Below are positions 47,606 through 56,951 of a stretch of DNA of 64,000 nt, piece by piece (position 1 is the first letter of the stretch; every line of letters begins with the position of its first letter). Source of the DNA: Pedococcus cremeus (GTDB lineage Bacteria; Actinomycetota; Actinomycetes; Actinomycetales; Dermatophilaceae). The notes beneath the pieces are model-generated. The model was not told the origin of the DNA and searched no databases. It saw only the letters and a list, made by a program, of their open reading frames with translations. A program made the translations under genes and the position numbers. The stretch lies in NCBI RefSeq assembly GCF_900111375.1, contig NZ_FOHB01000010.1, positions 62,001 to 126,000 on the forward strand. Direction: 5' to 3'.

Positions 47606-48916
47606 ATGCCGGCGGACCTCGTCTACCTCGTGGGCGGGGTCTCCCTCCTGCTCGCCGTCGTGCTGCCCTCGGCCCTGCGCAAGGTCGCGCTCTCTGCGCC
47701 GCTCGTGCTGGTGGGGGTGGGCGCCGTCATCGGTCTGCTGCCCATCTCGGGCAGCGAGCCGTTCGACCCCACCCAGCACCTCGGGCTCATCGAGCACGTC
47801 ACCGAGGTGACCGTGCTCATCGCCCTCATGGGGGTGGGCCTGGCCCTCGACCGGCCGCTGTCGTTCCGCGACCGCGCGGCGTGGGGACGGTGGTCGTCGA
47901 CGTGGAAGCTGCTGGGCATCGCCATGCCGCTGACCATCGCCGGGGTCGCCCTGCTGGGCTGGTGGGGCCTCGGCATCGCCCCGGCTGCCGCCCTGCTGCT
48001 CGGCGCCGCCCTCGCGCCCACCGACCCGGTGCTGGCCTCCGACGTCCAGGTCGAGGGACCCACCGTCGACGAGGCCGCGGAGAAGGTCGACGAGGAGGAC
48101 GAGGTGCGCTTCGCGCTCACCTCGGAGGCCGGCCTCAACGACGGCCTCGCCTTCCCCTTCGTGTATGCCGCGCTGTTCCTGGCGACCAAGGGCGCCGTGA
48201 GCGGGTGGGGACTGGAGTGGCTCACGTGGGAGCTGGTGGGCAAGGTCGTCGTCGGGGTGCTGGTGGGCGTCGCCATCGGCTGGGTCCTGGGCAACGTCGC
48301 CTTCCGCTCCCGCGCCCGCTCCCTGCGGGTGGCGGAGACCGGCGAGCCGCTGATGGCGCTCGCGGCCGTGCTGCTCGCCTACGGCGCGAGCGAGGTCGTG
48401 GGCGGCTACGGGTTCCTCGCGGTGTTCAGCTGTGCCATGACGATCCGCTCGGCCGAGCGCAGCCACGAGTACCACGCCCTGATGCACCAGGTCGTCGAGC
48501 GCCTCGAACGGCTGCTGACCCTGCTCGTGCTGCTGTTCCTCGGCTTCGGGCTCACCCACGGGCTGCTCTCCAACCTCGACTGGCGCGGCACACTCGTCGG
48601 GGTGGCGCTGGTGTTCGTCATCCGGCCGCTCGCCGGGTGGCTGGCCCTCTCGGTGGGCCGACGCGTCGGCGGGGACCGGCGGTACCACGCCCTCGAACGC
48701 CGGGAGCGCTGGGCCACCGCCTTCTTCGGCGTCCGCGGGGTGGGCACGGTCTACTACCTCGCCTACGCCTTCGGGCACGCCACCTTCCCCGAGCAGCGCT
48801 GGCTCTGGTCGACCGCCGTCTTCACGATCGTGCTCAGCGTCGTCGTGCACGGCATCGCCGTCACGCCGGTGATGCGCAGCCTCGAACGCTGCCGGGCGAC
48901 GCTGCGTCGGGCGTAG
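47606..48916 (+). CDS. Cation:proton antiporter (CPA1/NhaP-type)
   Basis: A 436-residue membrane protein. The frame is open from 47474, but ATG 47606 (MPADLVYLVGGVSLLLAVVL) starts directly before the first membrane segment, and the earlier ATGs overlap the GNAT gene. About twelve segments are visible. GAALAPTDPVLASDVQVEGP and ALTSEAGLNDGLAFPFVYAAL are the NhaP signature with the two transport-site Asp. It exchanges Na or K for protons in pH and salt control. No regulator is apparent. Confidence 0.9.
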   Translation: MPADLVYLVGGVSLLLAVVLPSALRKVALSAPLVLVGVGAVIGLLPISGSEPFDPTQHLGLIEHVTEVTVLIALMGVGLALDRPLSFRDRAAWGRWSSTWKLLGIAMPLTIAGVALLGWWGLGIAPAAALLLGAALAPTDPVLASDVQVEGPTVDEAAEKVDEEDEVRFALTSEAGLNDGLAFPFVYAALFLATKGAVSGWGLEWLTWELVGKVVVGVLVGVAIGWVLGNVAFRSRARSLRVAETGEPLMALAAVLLAYGASEVVGGYGFLAVFSCAMTIRSAERSHEYHALMHQVVERLERLLTLLVLLFLGFGLTHGLLSNLDWRGTLVGVALVFVIRPLAGWLALSVGRRVGGDRRYHALERRERWATAFFGVRGVGTVYYLAYAFGHATFPEQRWLWSTAVFTIVLSVVVHGIAVTPVMRSLERCRATLRRA

Positions 48917-48926
48917 CGTGGCCGCC

Positions 48927-49484
48927 ATGACGGAGCACGCCGACACACCCCTCGAGCCCGAGCCGCTCCCTGTCGAGCCGGACACCAAGGACTGGACTTG
49001 GACGCTGCACGAGACCTGTCCCGAGTGCGGCTTCACCGCCGGTGAGGTCGACGGGCCCTCGGTCGCCGACCGCGTGCAGGCCCTCACCGAGCCCTGGCAG
49101 GACGTGTTGGCCCGGCCCGACGCCACCACCCGTCCGACGCCGACGACCTGGTCGCCGCTGGAGTACGCGTGCCACGTCCGCGACGTCTGCCGCGTCTTCA
49201 CGGAGCGGGTGGACTGGATGCTGCGCAAGGACGGCCCGGACTTCCCGAACTGGGACCAGGACAACGCCGCCGTCGCCGGCCGCTACCACCTGCAGGACCC
49301 CGCCGTGGTGGCCCGTGAGCTGCGGGAGGCCGCCGACGACGTGCGCGCCGCCTTCGCCAGCGTCGAGCGAGGCCAGTGGCAGCGCACCGGCCGCCGCAGC
49401 AACGGCTCCCTGTTCACCATCGAGAGCCTGGGCCAGTACTTCCTCCACGACCTGGCCCACCACCTGGTGGACGTCGACGCCTGA
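48927..49484 (+). CDS. DinB-family protein
   Basis: A 185-residue four-helix-bundle protein from ATG 48927. The N-terminus carries ETCPECGFTAGEVDG, a CxxC knuckle, before the DinB domain. SPLEYACHVRDVCRVFTERVDWMLRKDGPDFPNWDQD gives the first His, and SLGQYFLHDLAHHLVDVDA the last two. This is the DinB/maleylpyruvate-isomerase-like fold used by mycothiol- and bacillithiol-linked transferases. The substrate is not known. It begins 10 bases after the antiporter stop, so co-transcription is likely. Confidence 0.85.
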   Translation: MTEHADTPLEPEPLPVEPDTKDWTWTLHETCPECGFTAGEVDGPSVADRVQALTEPWQDVLARPDATTRPTPTTWSPLEYACHVRDVCRVFTERVDWMLRKDGPDFPNWDQDNAAVAGRYHLQDPAVVARELREAADDVRAAFASVERGQWQRTGRRSNGSLFTIESLGQYFLHDLAHHLVDVDA

Positions 49485-49537
49485 GGCGCGCCCGCGGCAG
49501 ACCGGCCCGCGGAATACCGGCCCGGGCTCCCCGCGGA

Positions 49538-50641
49538 TCAGGCGGGGGCGGGCTGCCTCCCGGTCGGCTCGGGCGCCTCGGCGCGCACCTCGTGGACCGG
49601 CCAGAAGTGGTCGTGCATCGTCGTGACCAGCGACAGGAGCAGCACGAAGAAGAGAGCGCCGGCGAGGTTGAGGGAGCCGCTGTCGCGGCGCAGCAGCCAG
49701 TCGCCGAGGACCACGAGGCCCATGTTGACCGCGACGCGGGCGGCGAAGGCGCCCGTCAGCGTCTCCATGGAGCGGGCCGCGCGCGCCGCCCACAGCGTGA
49801 TCGCGGCGTTGATGACCACGAAGACCGCGACACCGGTGAACAGGGTCGTGCTCCGCGCCTCCGAGCCGGGGAGGACGCTGGCGTAGACGACGCTGATGAG
49901 CCCAACGAGCACGACCTTCTCCAGGGTCGGCACCGAGAGCACGCGGTAGTGGGAGGCGACCCAGGCCGAGCGCTCGGCCGGCTCGTCGATCGCGGCGGGC
50001 AGCGGGTCGGCGGACACGTGCCAGGGCCAGTCGGCGGGCCGGAGCCGGGGCCGCACGACGAACCAGAGGACCGCGAGCAGCGCGAGGAGGGCGAGCACGA
50101 CGGCCGGCCCGAACCACGCGACCTCCTGCACCGTGTCGGTGAAGTCGAGCTGGGCGATGTGGATCCACCACTCCTGCGGCAGCTTCACCACGACCCAGAT
50201 GAGGCCGGCGGTCCAGACCCACACCCGCAGCCCGTAGCGGGTGGGGTCCCAGCGCAGGCGCACGACCTCGTAGGCGATGAAGAAGTACTCGAAGGTGTTC
50301 GGGAAGATGAGCAGCAGCGGCCGCCACTGGGTCAGCTCGAACGCGACGACGCCGACGAGCCGGTAGAAGTACAGGAACCGCCCCACCTGCCAGGCCGGAC
50401 CGCTGGTCCAGTTCCGCAGCGTCGAGAGGTAGGCGACGCAGAGGTAGAAGACGTCCATCGCCTTGTCGTAGCCCTGGTAGCCGGGCGGGTCGTAGCCGAA
50501 GGCCTGGAAGATTGACTGGTCGATGCCGTCGAGCACCAGGCAGGCGAGGAGCGCCGGCAGCGGGAACCGCGGGATGAGCAGCGGCAGCAGGAACCGGCCG
50601 CCCACCACGGCGAGGAAGACGACCTGCGTCCCCGTGTCCAC
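49538..50641 (-). CDS. Uncharacterised multi-pass membrane protein
   Basis: A 367-residue protein with about eight membrane segments: VVFLAVVGGRFLLPLLIPRF, LLACLVLDGIDQSIFQAFGY, WVWTAGLIWVVVKLPQEWW, VVLALLALLAVLWFVV, VVLVGLISVVYASVLPG, LFTGVAVFVVINAAITLW and ALFFVLLLSLVTTM. The loop GYDPPGYQGYDKAMDVFYLCVAYLSTLRNW is Tyr-rich and looks conserved. I do not recognise the family. The ORF is continuous, with codon usage like its neighbours. It lies downstream of lysE on the same strand with 42 bases between, so a joint transcript is possible. Confidence 0.78.
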   Translation of the reverse strand: MDTGTQVVFLAVVGGRFLLPLLIPRFPLPALLACLVLDGIDQSIFQAFGYDPPGYQGYDKAMDVFYLCVAYLSTLRNWTSGPAWQVGRFLYFYRLVGVVAFELTQWRPLLLIFPNTFEYFFIAYEVVRLRWDPTRYGLRVWVWTAGLIWVVVKLPQEWWIHIAQLDFTDTVQEVAWFGPAVVLALLALLAVLWFVVRPRLRPADWPWHVSADPLPAAIDEPAERSAWVASHYRVLSVPTLEKVVLVGLISVVYASVLPGSEARSTTLFTGVAVFVVINAAITLWAARAARSMETLTGAFAARVAVNMGLVVLGDWLLRRDSGSLNLAGALFFVLLLSLVTTMHDHFWPVHEVRAEAPEPTGRQPAPA

Positions 50642-50683
50642 GACGGTGCCCGGCCCTCGGTCGCGCCCGGCCTGCGCCGGCCC

Positions 50684-51319
50684 CTAGGCCCGCTGCGGTC
50701 CGCCGGTGAGCAGGGCCGCCCCGCCGAGGGCGAGGTAGACCGTGCCGCTGACCAGGTGGCTGCGCCGCATCACGCGTGGGCGCCGGGCGAGCCAGGCGCC
50801 GATCGCCCCGGCCGAGAGGGCGTAGAGCGAGTCGAAGGTGACACCGATGACGACGAACACCGTGCCGAGCACCAGCGCCTGGCTCGCCACGGCGCCGTCG
50901 GCAGGATGGATGAACTGCGGGAAGAAGGCGAGGAAGAACAGGGCCACCTTGGGGTTGGTGATGCCCACCAGAAAGGCGTCGGCGAAGGCGCGTCGGCCGC
51001 TCACCGGGGGCGGCGTCTCCAGCTTGAAGCGGCCCCGCGACCGCAGCTCCCTCACCGCCAGGAACACCAGGTAGGCCACACCGGCGTACTTCACCACCGT
51101 GAACGCCACGACCGACGACGAGATGACCGCCGTCAGGCCGAGGGCCGTGAGCACCACGAAGACGGCGGTGGCGCTGGCGACGCCCGCGGTGGAGGCCAGC
51201 GCCGAGCGACGCCCCTGCGAGATGCCACGGCTGATGATGTAGAGCAGGTTGGGCCCCGGCACGAGCACGAGGGCAGCCGCGGCGGCTGCGAAGGCCAACA
51301 GGGTCGTCGGTGAGGGCAT
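50684..51319 (-). CDS. LysE-family exporter
   Basis: A 211-residue membrane protein from ATG 51319. ALVLVPGPNLLYIISRGISQGRRSALASTAGVASAT is the hallmark of the LysE/RhtB family, and GITNPKVALFFLAFFPQFIHP a second one. Six membrane segments are expected. It exports amino acids or related compounds with a proton. No LysG-type regulator adjoins it. It is divergent from serS across 103 bases. Confidence 0.93.
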   Translation of the reverse strand: MPSPTTLLAFAAAAAALVLVPGPNLLYIISRGISQGRRSALASTAGVASATAVFVVLTALGLTAVISSSVVAFTVVKYAGVAYLVFLAVRELRSRGRFKLETPPPVSGRRAFADAFLVGITNPKVALFFLAFFPQFIHPADGAVASQALVLGTVFVVIGVTFDSLYALSAGAIGAWLARRPRVMRRSHLVSGTVYLALGGAALLTGGPQRA

Positions 51320-51422
51320 GGTGGCTCCGGGGGATCGTGCGGCGCTGCTCCTCGCAGGATGGCAGCCCGGGGGCGCCGGCTGCCACGAGTTTCACGCTTC
51401 GGGCGGCCGATAGGCTGGGCCG

Positions 51423-52679
51423 GTGATCGACATCAAGCTCCTGCGCGAGGACCCCGACCGGGTCCGCGCCTCCCAGCGTGCCCGTGGCGAGGACGAGGGG
51501 GTCGTCGACCAGATCCTCGCGGCCGACGAGCGGCGCCGCTCCTCCCTCACCGAGTTCGAGCGGCTGCGGGCCGAGCAGAAGTCGATGGGCAAGCAGGTCG
51601 CGCAGGCGCAGGGCGAGGCCAAGCAGGCGCTGCTGGCCCAGACCAAGGAGATGGCCACCAAGGTCAAGGAGCTGCAGGCGTCGGCGTCGGAGGCCGAGGA
51701 GCTGCTCGACACCCTGGTGCGCCGGGTCGGCAACGTCATCGAGCCCGGGGTGCCGGTCGGTGGCGAGGACGACTACGTCGTGCTCGAGACCGTCGGCGAG
51801 CCGCGCCACTTCGACTTCGAGCCGAAGGACCACCTCGCCCTCGGTGAGGCCCTTGACGCCATCGACATGGAGCGTGGCGCCCGCGTCGGCGGCTCGCGGT
51901 TCTACTTCCTCAAGGGCGTCGGCGCTCGCCTCGAGATCGCGATGATGAACCTCGCGCTCGCGCAGGCCGTCGAGCACGGCTTCGTGCCGATGATCACCCC
52001 CACGCTCGTCACCCCGCAGGTGATGGGCGGCGCCGGCTTCCTCGACGCGCACTCCGACGAGGTCTACCGCCTCGAGGCCGACGACCTCTACCTCACCGGC
52101 ACCTCGGAGGTCGCGCTCGCCGGCTACCACACCGACGAGATCCTCGACTTCTCCGCAGACGCCAAGCGGTATGCCGGGTGGTCCACCTGCTACCGCCGCG
52201 AGGCCGGGTCCTACGGCAAGGACACCCGCGGGATCATCCGCGTCCACCAGTTCAACAAGCTGGAGATGTTCGTCTACTGCCGCCCCGAGGACGCCGTGGC
52301 CGAGCACCAGCGGCTGCTGGCCATGGAGAAGGAGATGCTCGCCAAGATCGAGGTGCCCTACCGGATCATCGACACCGCGGCGGGCGACCTCGGCGGACCG
52401 GCTGCGCGCAAGTACGACTGCGAGGCGTGGGTCCCCACCCAGGGCCGCTACCGCGAGCTCACCTCGACGTCGAACTGCACGACCTACCAGGCGCGCCGGC
52501 TGAACACCCGCTACCGCACCGACAAGGGCACGCAGACGGCGGCGACCCTCAACGGCACCCTGGCGACGACCCGCTGGCTCGTGGCCATCCTCGAGAACCA
52601 CCAGCAGGCCGACGGGTCGGTCGTGGTGCCGCAGGCGCTGCAGCCCTACCTCGGCCTCGAGGTGCTCAAGCCGGTCTGA
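51423..52679 (+). CDS. serS: Seryl-tRNA synthetase
   Basis: A 418-residue class II synthetase. [29 protein letters not shown] starts the long coiled-coil tRNA arm (residues 25-110). Motif 1 lies near [20 protein letters not shown], motif 2 is [24 protein letters not shown] and motif 3 [35 protein letters not shown] is the serine pocket region. Length and order are standard. It is followed 71 bases later by a Cof-type HAD phosphatase gene. Confidence 0.96.
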   Translation: MIDIKLLREDPDRVRASQRARGEDEGVVDQILAADERRRSSLTEFERLRAEQKSMGKQVAQAQGEAKQALLAQTKEMATKVKELQASASEAEELLDTLVRRVGNVIEPGVPVGGEDDYVVLETVGEPRHFDFEPKDHLALGEALDAIDMERGARVGGSRFYFLKGVGARLEIAMMNLALAQAVEHGFVPMITPTLVTPQVMGGAGFLDAHSDEVYRLEADDLYLTGTSEVALAGYHTDEILDFSADAKRYAGWSTCYRREAGSYGKDTRGIIRVHQFNKLEMFVYCRPEDAVAEHQRLLAMEKEMLAKIEVPYRIIDTAAGDLGGPAARKYDCEAWVPTQGRYRELTSTSNCTTYQARRLNTRYRTDKGTQTAATLNGTLATTRWLVAILENHQQADGSVVVPQALQPYLGLEVLKPV

Positions 52680-52750
52680 CGCCTGCCCTTCACGGGTGAG
52701 TCACCGGTGTGACGCCGTCCCGGGGTGGAGGGCATCGGTAGGTTGACCCC

Positions 52751-53545
52751 ATGCCGCAGCGACTCATCGCCCTCGACCTCGACGGCACCACCATCACGCA
52801 CGCCGGCGAGCTGCGTCCCGCCGTGTACCAGGCGGTGCGGGCCGTGGTGGACGCCGGCCACCACGTCGTCGTGGCGACCGGTCGCTCGATCGTGGCCGCC
52901 ACCCCGATCCTCGAGCTGCTCGAGCTCACCCACGGCTACGTCGTGTGCTCCAACGGAGCGGTCACGCTCAAGCTCGACCCCGACGAGCCGCAGGGCTACC
53001 AGATCATCGACACGGTCACCTTCGACCCGGCCCCGGCGCTCGAGCTGCTGCGCGACTCCTGGCCCGACGCGGTGATCGCGGTCGAGGAGCTCGGCGTCGG
53101 GTTCAAGCTCAGCGCGCCCTTCCCCGACGGCGAGCTGCAGGGCGAGCTGCGCGTCGTGCCCTGGGAGGAGCTCGTCGCGGAGCCGGTCACCCGTGTGACG
53201 TTCCGCAGCCCGACGGGGACGAGCGAGGACTTCGAGGAGCTCGCCGAGCGGATCGGCCTCCACGAGGTCAACTACAACGTCGGCTTCACGGCCTGGATGG
53301 ACATCAACCCCGAGGGCGTCTCGAAGGGCTCCGCGCTCGAGCTGCTGCGGCGCACCCTCCAGGTCGAGCCGATGCACACCATCGCGGTCGGCGACCAGCG
53401 CAACGACATCGAGATGCTGCAGTGGGCCGCGTGGGGCGTCGCCATGGCGAACGCGCCCGACGAGGTCAAGGAGGTGGCCGACGACGTGACCGGCCACGTC
53501 GACGAGGACGGCCTGGTGCCCGTCCTCCTCTCCGTCCTCCAGTGA
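52751..53545 (+). CDS. Cof-type HAD-family hydrolase
   Basis: A 264-residue HAD type IIB phosphatase. LIALDLDGTTITHAGEL has the nucleophile Asp9 and acid/base Asp11 (DxDGT), VVVATGRSIVAATPIL has motif II and VVCSNGAVTLKLDPD the cap start. GVSKGSALELLRRTL gives motif III (Lys), and MHTIAVGDQRNDIEMLQWAAWGVAMANAPDEVK motif IV. Typical substrates are sugar or nucleotide phosphates. The position after serS is common in actinobacteria. Confidence 0.92.
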   Translation: MPQRLIALDLDGTTITHAGELRPAVYQAVRAVVDAGHHVVVATGRSIVAATPILELLELTHGYVVCSNGAVTLKLDPDEPQGYQIIDTVTFDPAPALELLRDSWPDAVIAVEELGVGFKLSAPFPDGELQGELRVVPWEELVAEPVTRVTFRSPTGTSEDFEELAERIGLHEVNYNVGFTAWMDINPEGVSKGSALELLRRTLQVEPMHTIAVGDQRNDIEMLQWAAWGVAMANAPDEVKEVADDVTGHVDEDGLVPVLLSVLQ

Positions 53546-53591
53546 GCAGACCGGGTATGCCGCCCGCGCGGCACACCGGTCGGGGCACCTG

Positions 53592-54200
53592 CTAGCGGCC
53601 TTGCAGCGCGTCGAGCGCGACGGCCATGGCCATGGCCATGCGCCAGTCGAGCTGCCAGCCGTTGCTGGCCACCGGCACGTGCACGTCGTAGCGGTCGCGC
53701 AGCGAGCGGCGGCGCTCGGAGCTGAGCACCAGCGTGCCGTCGGCCGCGGTGAAGTCGAAGTGGAAGACGAACGGGCTCGGCAGGTCGCTGACGATGGGCA
53801 GCATCTCCCAGGCGCGCCGGGCCAGCGCGACGTTCGAGCTGCGCTCGGTGCCGGTCGCCTCGAGGCCGTCGGGTGTGCCCAGGTGCCACGTCGAGCGCAG
53901 CAGCGAGCTGCCGAAGTCCTTGCGGAACCAGCCGATCGGCACACCCTGGTCGTCGAGCACGTCATAGGTGGCCCCGAGGTCGAGCCGCTTGCGGGCCTTG
54001 AACGAGAAGACCGGCTGGGTGCGCGCCTCGTCGGAGTAGAAGGTGACCTCCTCCTTGAGGGCCACCCGCTTCTGCTGCGCCACGGCCAGCACCGGGCCCT
54101 CGGCGCCGGACCCGTCGGAGGCGACCACCTCGTAGCGGTTGACCATGAGGGTCACCTTCTGGCGCAGGTGGAAGTGCTCGGTCGTGGTGGGGAGGGTCAT
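53592..54200 (-). CDS. LURP-one/scramblase-like family protein
   Basis: A 202-residue protein starting at ATG 54200; the ORF above it is spurious. HLRQKVTLMVNRYEVVASDG, RVALKEEVTFYSDEARTQPVFSFKARKRLDLGATYDVLDD and WQLDWRMAMAMAVALDAL form the tubby-like LOR barrel, with the typical conversion from beta-strands to a central hydrophobic helix at the end. Function in bacteria is unknown; a lipid-binding or membrane role is often assumed. It is divergent from the DUF2332 gene with 72 bases between. Confidence 0.85.
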   Translation of the reverse strand: MTLPTTTEHFHLRQKVTLMVNRYEVVASDGSGAEGPVLAVAQQKRVALKEEVTFYSDEARTQPVFSFKARKRLDLGATYDVLDDQGVPIGWFRKDFGSSLLRSTWHLGTPDGLEATGTERSSNVALARRAWEMLPIVSDLPSPFVFHFDFTAADGTLVLSSERRRSLRDRYDVHVPVASNGWQLDWRMAMAMAVALDALQGR

Positions 54201-54272
54201 GGGGGCATTGTGTCCCAAACCGGGCAGGAGGTGTCCCCAGTCGCACGGAATGCGTCGTGGCAGGCTGCCCGC

Positions 54273-55259
54273 ATGGACCCCACCCCTGCCGAGACGGCCG
54301 AGGAGTACCGGCGCTTCGCGCGGGTGCAGGCGCGTGGCAGCTCGCACGCCTACGAGCGGTTGGCCGAGGCGGTCGCGGCGAGCGGGCCGGTGCTCGACCT
54401 GCTGGCCACCCTGCCGGCGGCCAAGCGCCAGCCCAACCTCCTCTTCGGCGTGGGCCGCCTGATGGGTGCACCCGTCATGGACCCGGACGCCTTCACGGCC
54501 TGGGTCGTTGAGCACTGGCACGACGTGCGGCCCGAGGTGCTGGCCCGCAGCACCCAGACGAACGAGGCAGCACGGTGCGCCACGCTGCTGCCGGTGCTCG
54601 CCGGCATACCGGGTCCGCTGGCCCTGCTCGAGGTGGGCGCCTCCGCAGGGTTGTGCCTGTATGCCGACCGGTACCGGTACGAGTACCGCCACCGTGACGA
54701 CGCGGTCACGGCCGTCGGCGCCGGCCCCGGCCCCGGCGTCACGCTCCCGTGCAGGCTGGACAACGACGTCCCCGTGCCCGACCGGCTGCCCGAGGTGGTC
54801 TGGCGCGCGGGCCTCGACCTGCACCCGCTCGACGTCACCTCCGGTGACGACCTCGCCTGGCTCGAGGCGCTGGTCTGGCCCGAGCACGAGGAGCGCCGCC
54901 GGCGGCTGCACGCCGCGGCGGAGGTGCTCCGCTCCGACCCGCCCCTGCTCGTCGCCGGCGACCTCGTGGAGCACCTGCCCGCACTCGCCGCCCGGGCACC
55001 GGCCGGCGCCACCCTCGTGGTGTTCCACAGCGCGGTGCTGGCCTACGCCGCACCGGAGCAGCGGAGGAGGTTCGCCGAGGTCGTCCGTGGCCTGCCCGGC
55101 CACTGGGTGGCCAACGAGGCACCCAGCGTGCTCGCGGGCCTGGTGGAGCCGCCTGCAGAGCCGGAGCCGGAACCGGGGCGCTTCCTCGTGGCCCGTGACG
55201 GCGCGCCGGTCGCGTGGAGCGACCCGCACGGCCAGAGCCTGTTCTGGCTCCATCAATGA
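54273..55259 (+). CDS. DUF2332 family protein
   Basis: A 328-residue soluble protein from ATG 54273. EEYRRFARVQARGSSHAYERLAEAVAASGPVLDLLATLP is the diagnostic start of DUF2332, followed by NLLFGVGRLMG and EVGASAGLCLYADRYRY. The C-terminal part (LVVFHSAVLAYAAPEQRRRFAEVV) resembles a methyltransferase-like fold. Function is not established. It is followed 16 bases later by the TrmH-family methylase gene. Confidence 0.9.
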   Translation: MDPTPAETAEEYRRFARVQARGSSHAYERLAEAVAASGPVLDLLATLPAAKRQPNLLFGVGRLMGAPVMDPDAFTAWVVEHWHDVRPEVLARSTQTNEAARCATLLPVLAGIPGPLALLEVGASAGLCLYADRYRYEYRHRDDAVTAVGAGPGPGVTLPCRLDNDVPVPDRLPEVVWRAGLDLHPLDVTSGDDLAWLEALVWPEHEERRRRLHAAAEVLRSDPPLLVAGDLVEHLPALAARAPAGATLVVFHSAVLAYAAPEQRRRFAEVVRGLPGHWVANEAPSVLAGLVEPPAEPEPEPGRFLVARDGAPVAWSDPHGQSLFWLHQ

Positions 55260-55275
55260 CATGCTGGGCCCCGCC

Positions 55276-56094
55276 ATGGCTGACCTCATCATCACCTCGC
55301 CGTCCAACCAGCGGCTGAAGTCCCTGACCTCCCTGCGCCGTCGGCGCTCGCGCGAGGAGTCGGGCCTGACGCTCATCGAGGGTTTCGAGGAGCTGGCCCT
55401 CGCCCTGGAGGCCGGCATCCTGCCCCAGGCCCTCTACTACTGCCCCGACCTCATGCTCGACCCGACGACCCAGCTCGCCGTCGTCACCGACGTCGCCTCG
55501 CGCGGGGTCGAGACGGTGCAGCTCGGCCGGGCCGCGTTCGAGAAGGTCGCCTACCGGGAAGGCCCCGACGGGTTCCTCGCGGTCGTGCCGTCCGTCGCGC
55601 GCGCCTGCGCCGACCTCGAGGTCAGCCCGCGGGCCCTGACGCTGCTGTGCCAGGGCGTGGAGAAGCCGGGCAACCTCGGCGCGATGCTGCGCACCGCCGA
55701 CGCCGCCGGGGTCGAGGCCGTCGTGGCCGCCGACCCCGTCACCGACTGGGGCAACCCCAACCTCGTGCGCGCCAGCAAGGGCACGGTGTTCTCGGTGCCG
55801 GTGTGCAGCGACGACACGGCCTCCACCATCGGCTGGCTGCAGCAGCGGGGGATCGCCATCGTCGCGACCACCCCCGACACCGACCTCGACTACACCGACG
55901 TCGACTACACCGGCCCCGTCGCGATCGCCGTGGGCGCCGAGAAGTACGGGCTGACCGACGAGGTCCTCGCCGCCGCGGCATACCGGGTCCGCATCCCGAT
56001 GGCGGGCCGGGCCAACTCGCTCAACGTCGCCACCTCCGCAGCCATCGTCATCTACGAGGCGGTCCGGCAGCGCCGGGCCCGCCTCCGGGCGTAG
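55276..56094 (+). CDS. TrmH-family RNA 2'-O-methyltransferase
   Basis: A 272-residue SPOUT methylase from ATG 55276 (55261 is also possible). ITSPSNQRLKSLTSLRRRRSREESGLTLIEGFEEL is the L30e-like substrate-binding domain. LLCQGVEKPGNLGAMLRTADAAGVEAVVAADP (motif 1), GPVAIAVGAEKYGLTDEVLAAA (motif 2) and RIPMAGRANSLNVATSAAIVIYEAVRQR (motif 3) form the knot that binds S-adenosylmethionine. It methylates ribose in rRNA or tRNA; the site cannot be told. No clear self-resistance context exists. Confidence 0.93.
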   Translation: MADLIITSPSNQRLKSLTSLRRRRSREESGLTLIEGFEELALALEAGILPQALYYCPDLMLDPTTQLAVVTDVASRGVETVQLGRAAFEKVAYREGPDGFLAVVPSVARACADLEVSPRALTLLCQGVEKPGNLGAMLRTADAAGVEAVVAADPVTDWGNPNLVRASKGTVFSVPVCSDDTASTIGWLQQRGIAIVATTPDTDLDYTDVDYTGPVAIAVGAEKYGLTDEVLAAAAYRVRIPMAGRANSLNVATSAAIVIYEAVRQRRARLRA

Positions 56095-56202
56095 GCCGCT
56101 CGCGCCCTCCGTCCGGCCTACTCGTCCCGCTCCGGCGGGGCGGTAAGGGGCTGGCCACCCCGGTGTCAAGAGCACCCCAAAACGTGTGTCACGATGTTCT
56201 GC

Positions 56203-56835
56203 ATGCGAGTTGACCACGTTTCCTACGCCGCCGAGCACGACGGGCTGAAGGCGACGGCTGAGCGTCTCGCCAAGCTGATCGGCGTCGAGCCGGTCAATGG
56301 GGGAGTCCACCCGCGGTTCGGCACCCGGAACGTGATCCTCCCGCTGGCGCACGACCGCTACGTCGAGGTCGTCGAGGTGCTGGACCACCCGGCATCCGAC
56401 AAGGCTCCCTTCGGCCAGGCCGTCCGGGCCCGCTCCGAGGCCGGCGGTGGCTGGCTCGGCTGGGTCGTCCGCGTCGACGACATCACGCCGTTCGAGGAGC
56501 GCCTGGGCCGGGAGTCTGCCGAGGGCTTCCGCCACCGCCCCGACGGCACCGAGCTGAAGTGGCGCCAGCTGGGCGTCAAGGGCCTGATCTCCGACCCGCA
56601 GCTGCCGTTCTTCGTCGAGTGGAAGACCCCCGAGTGCCACCCCTCGGTCGGCGCCGACACCGAGGTCACCATCAAGTCCCTGCAGATCGCCGGTGACCCC
56701 GACCGGGTTCGTGACTGGCTGAACTGGCCGGTCGACGAGCCGACCTCGATCGAGTTCACCTTCGTCGCGCCGCACGGCACCCCCGGCCTGCTCTCGGTCA
56801 CCTTCGACACCCCCAGCGGTGAGGTCACCGTCTGA
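56203..56835 (+). CDS. VOC-family (glyoxalase-like) protein
   Basis: A 210-residue protein. ATG 56203 is used; ATG 56194 would add three residues. VDHVSYAAEHDGLKATAERLAKLIGVEPVNGGVHPRFGTRNVILPL is the glyoxalase-like domain start, and a second betaalphabeta unit covers residues 115-210. VEWKTPECHPSVG may hold metal ligands. The substrate is unknown. An exceptionally stable hairpin begins 15 bases after the stop and probably ends transcription of both this gene and the opposite cupin gene. Confidence 0.83.
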   Translation: MRVDHVSYAAEHDGLKATAERLAKLIGVEPVNGGVHPRFGTRNVILPLAHDRYVEVVEVLDHPASDKAPFGQAVRARSEAGGGWLGWVVRVDDITPFEERLGRESAEGFRHRPDGTELKWRQLGVKGLISDPQLPFFVEWKTPECHPSVGADTEVTIKSLQIAGDPDRVRDWLNWPVDEPTSIEFTFVAPHGTPGLLSVTFDTPSGEVTV

Positions 56836-56849
56836 CCGACGACCCGCCG

Positions 56850-56894
56850 CAACGACAGAGGCCGCCCCGTGGACCGGGGCGGCCTCTGTCGTTG
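56850..56894. terminator. 20-bp perfect hairpin, bidirectional terminator
   Basis: The left arm (56850-56869, starting CAACGACAGAGG) and the right arm (56875-56894, ending CCTCTGTCGTTG) are perfectly complementary over 20 pairs with loop TGGAC. It lies between the convergent VOC and cupin genes. There is no T-run, but the stem alone is strong enough to suggest termination in both directions. Confidence 0.75.
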
Positions 56895-56951
56895 CCTGTC
56901 GTTCCGTGTGGTGCTCGGTCCTGCTCCCGGGCTCGGGGACGAGCCGGCCTG

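Noticed and set aside
48861-52601. A 1246-codon minus-strand frame
   Set aside because: It runs antisense to serS and a DinB gene and out of frame with lysE and the membrane protein on its own strand; no conserved domain is visible.
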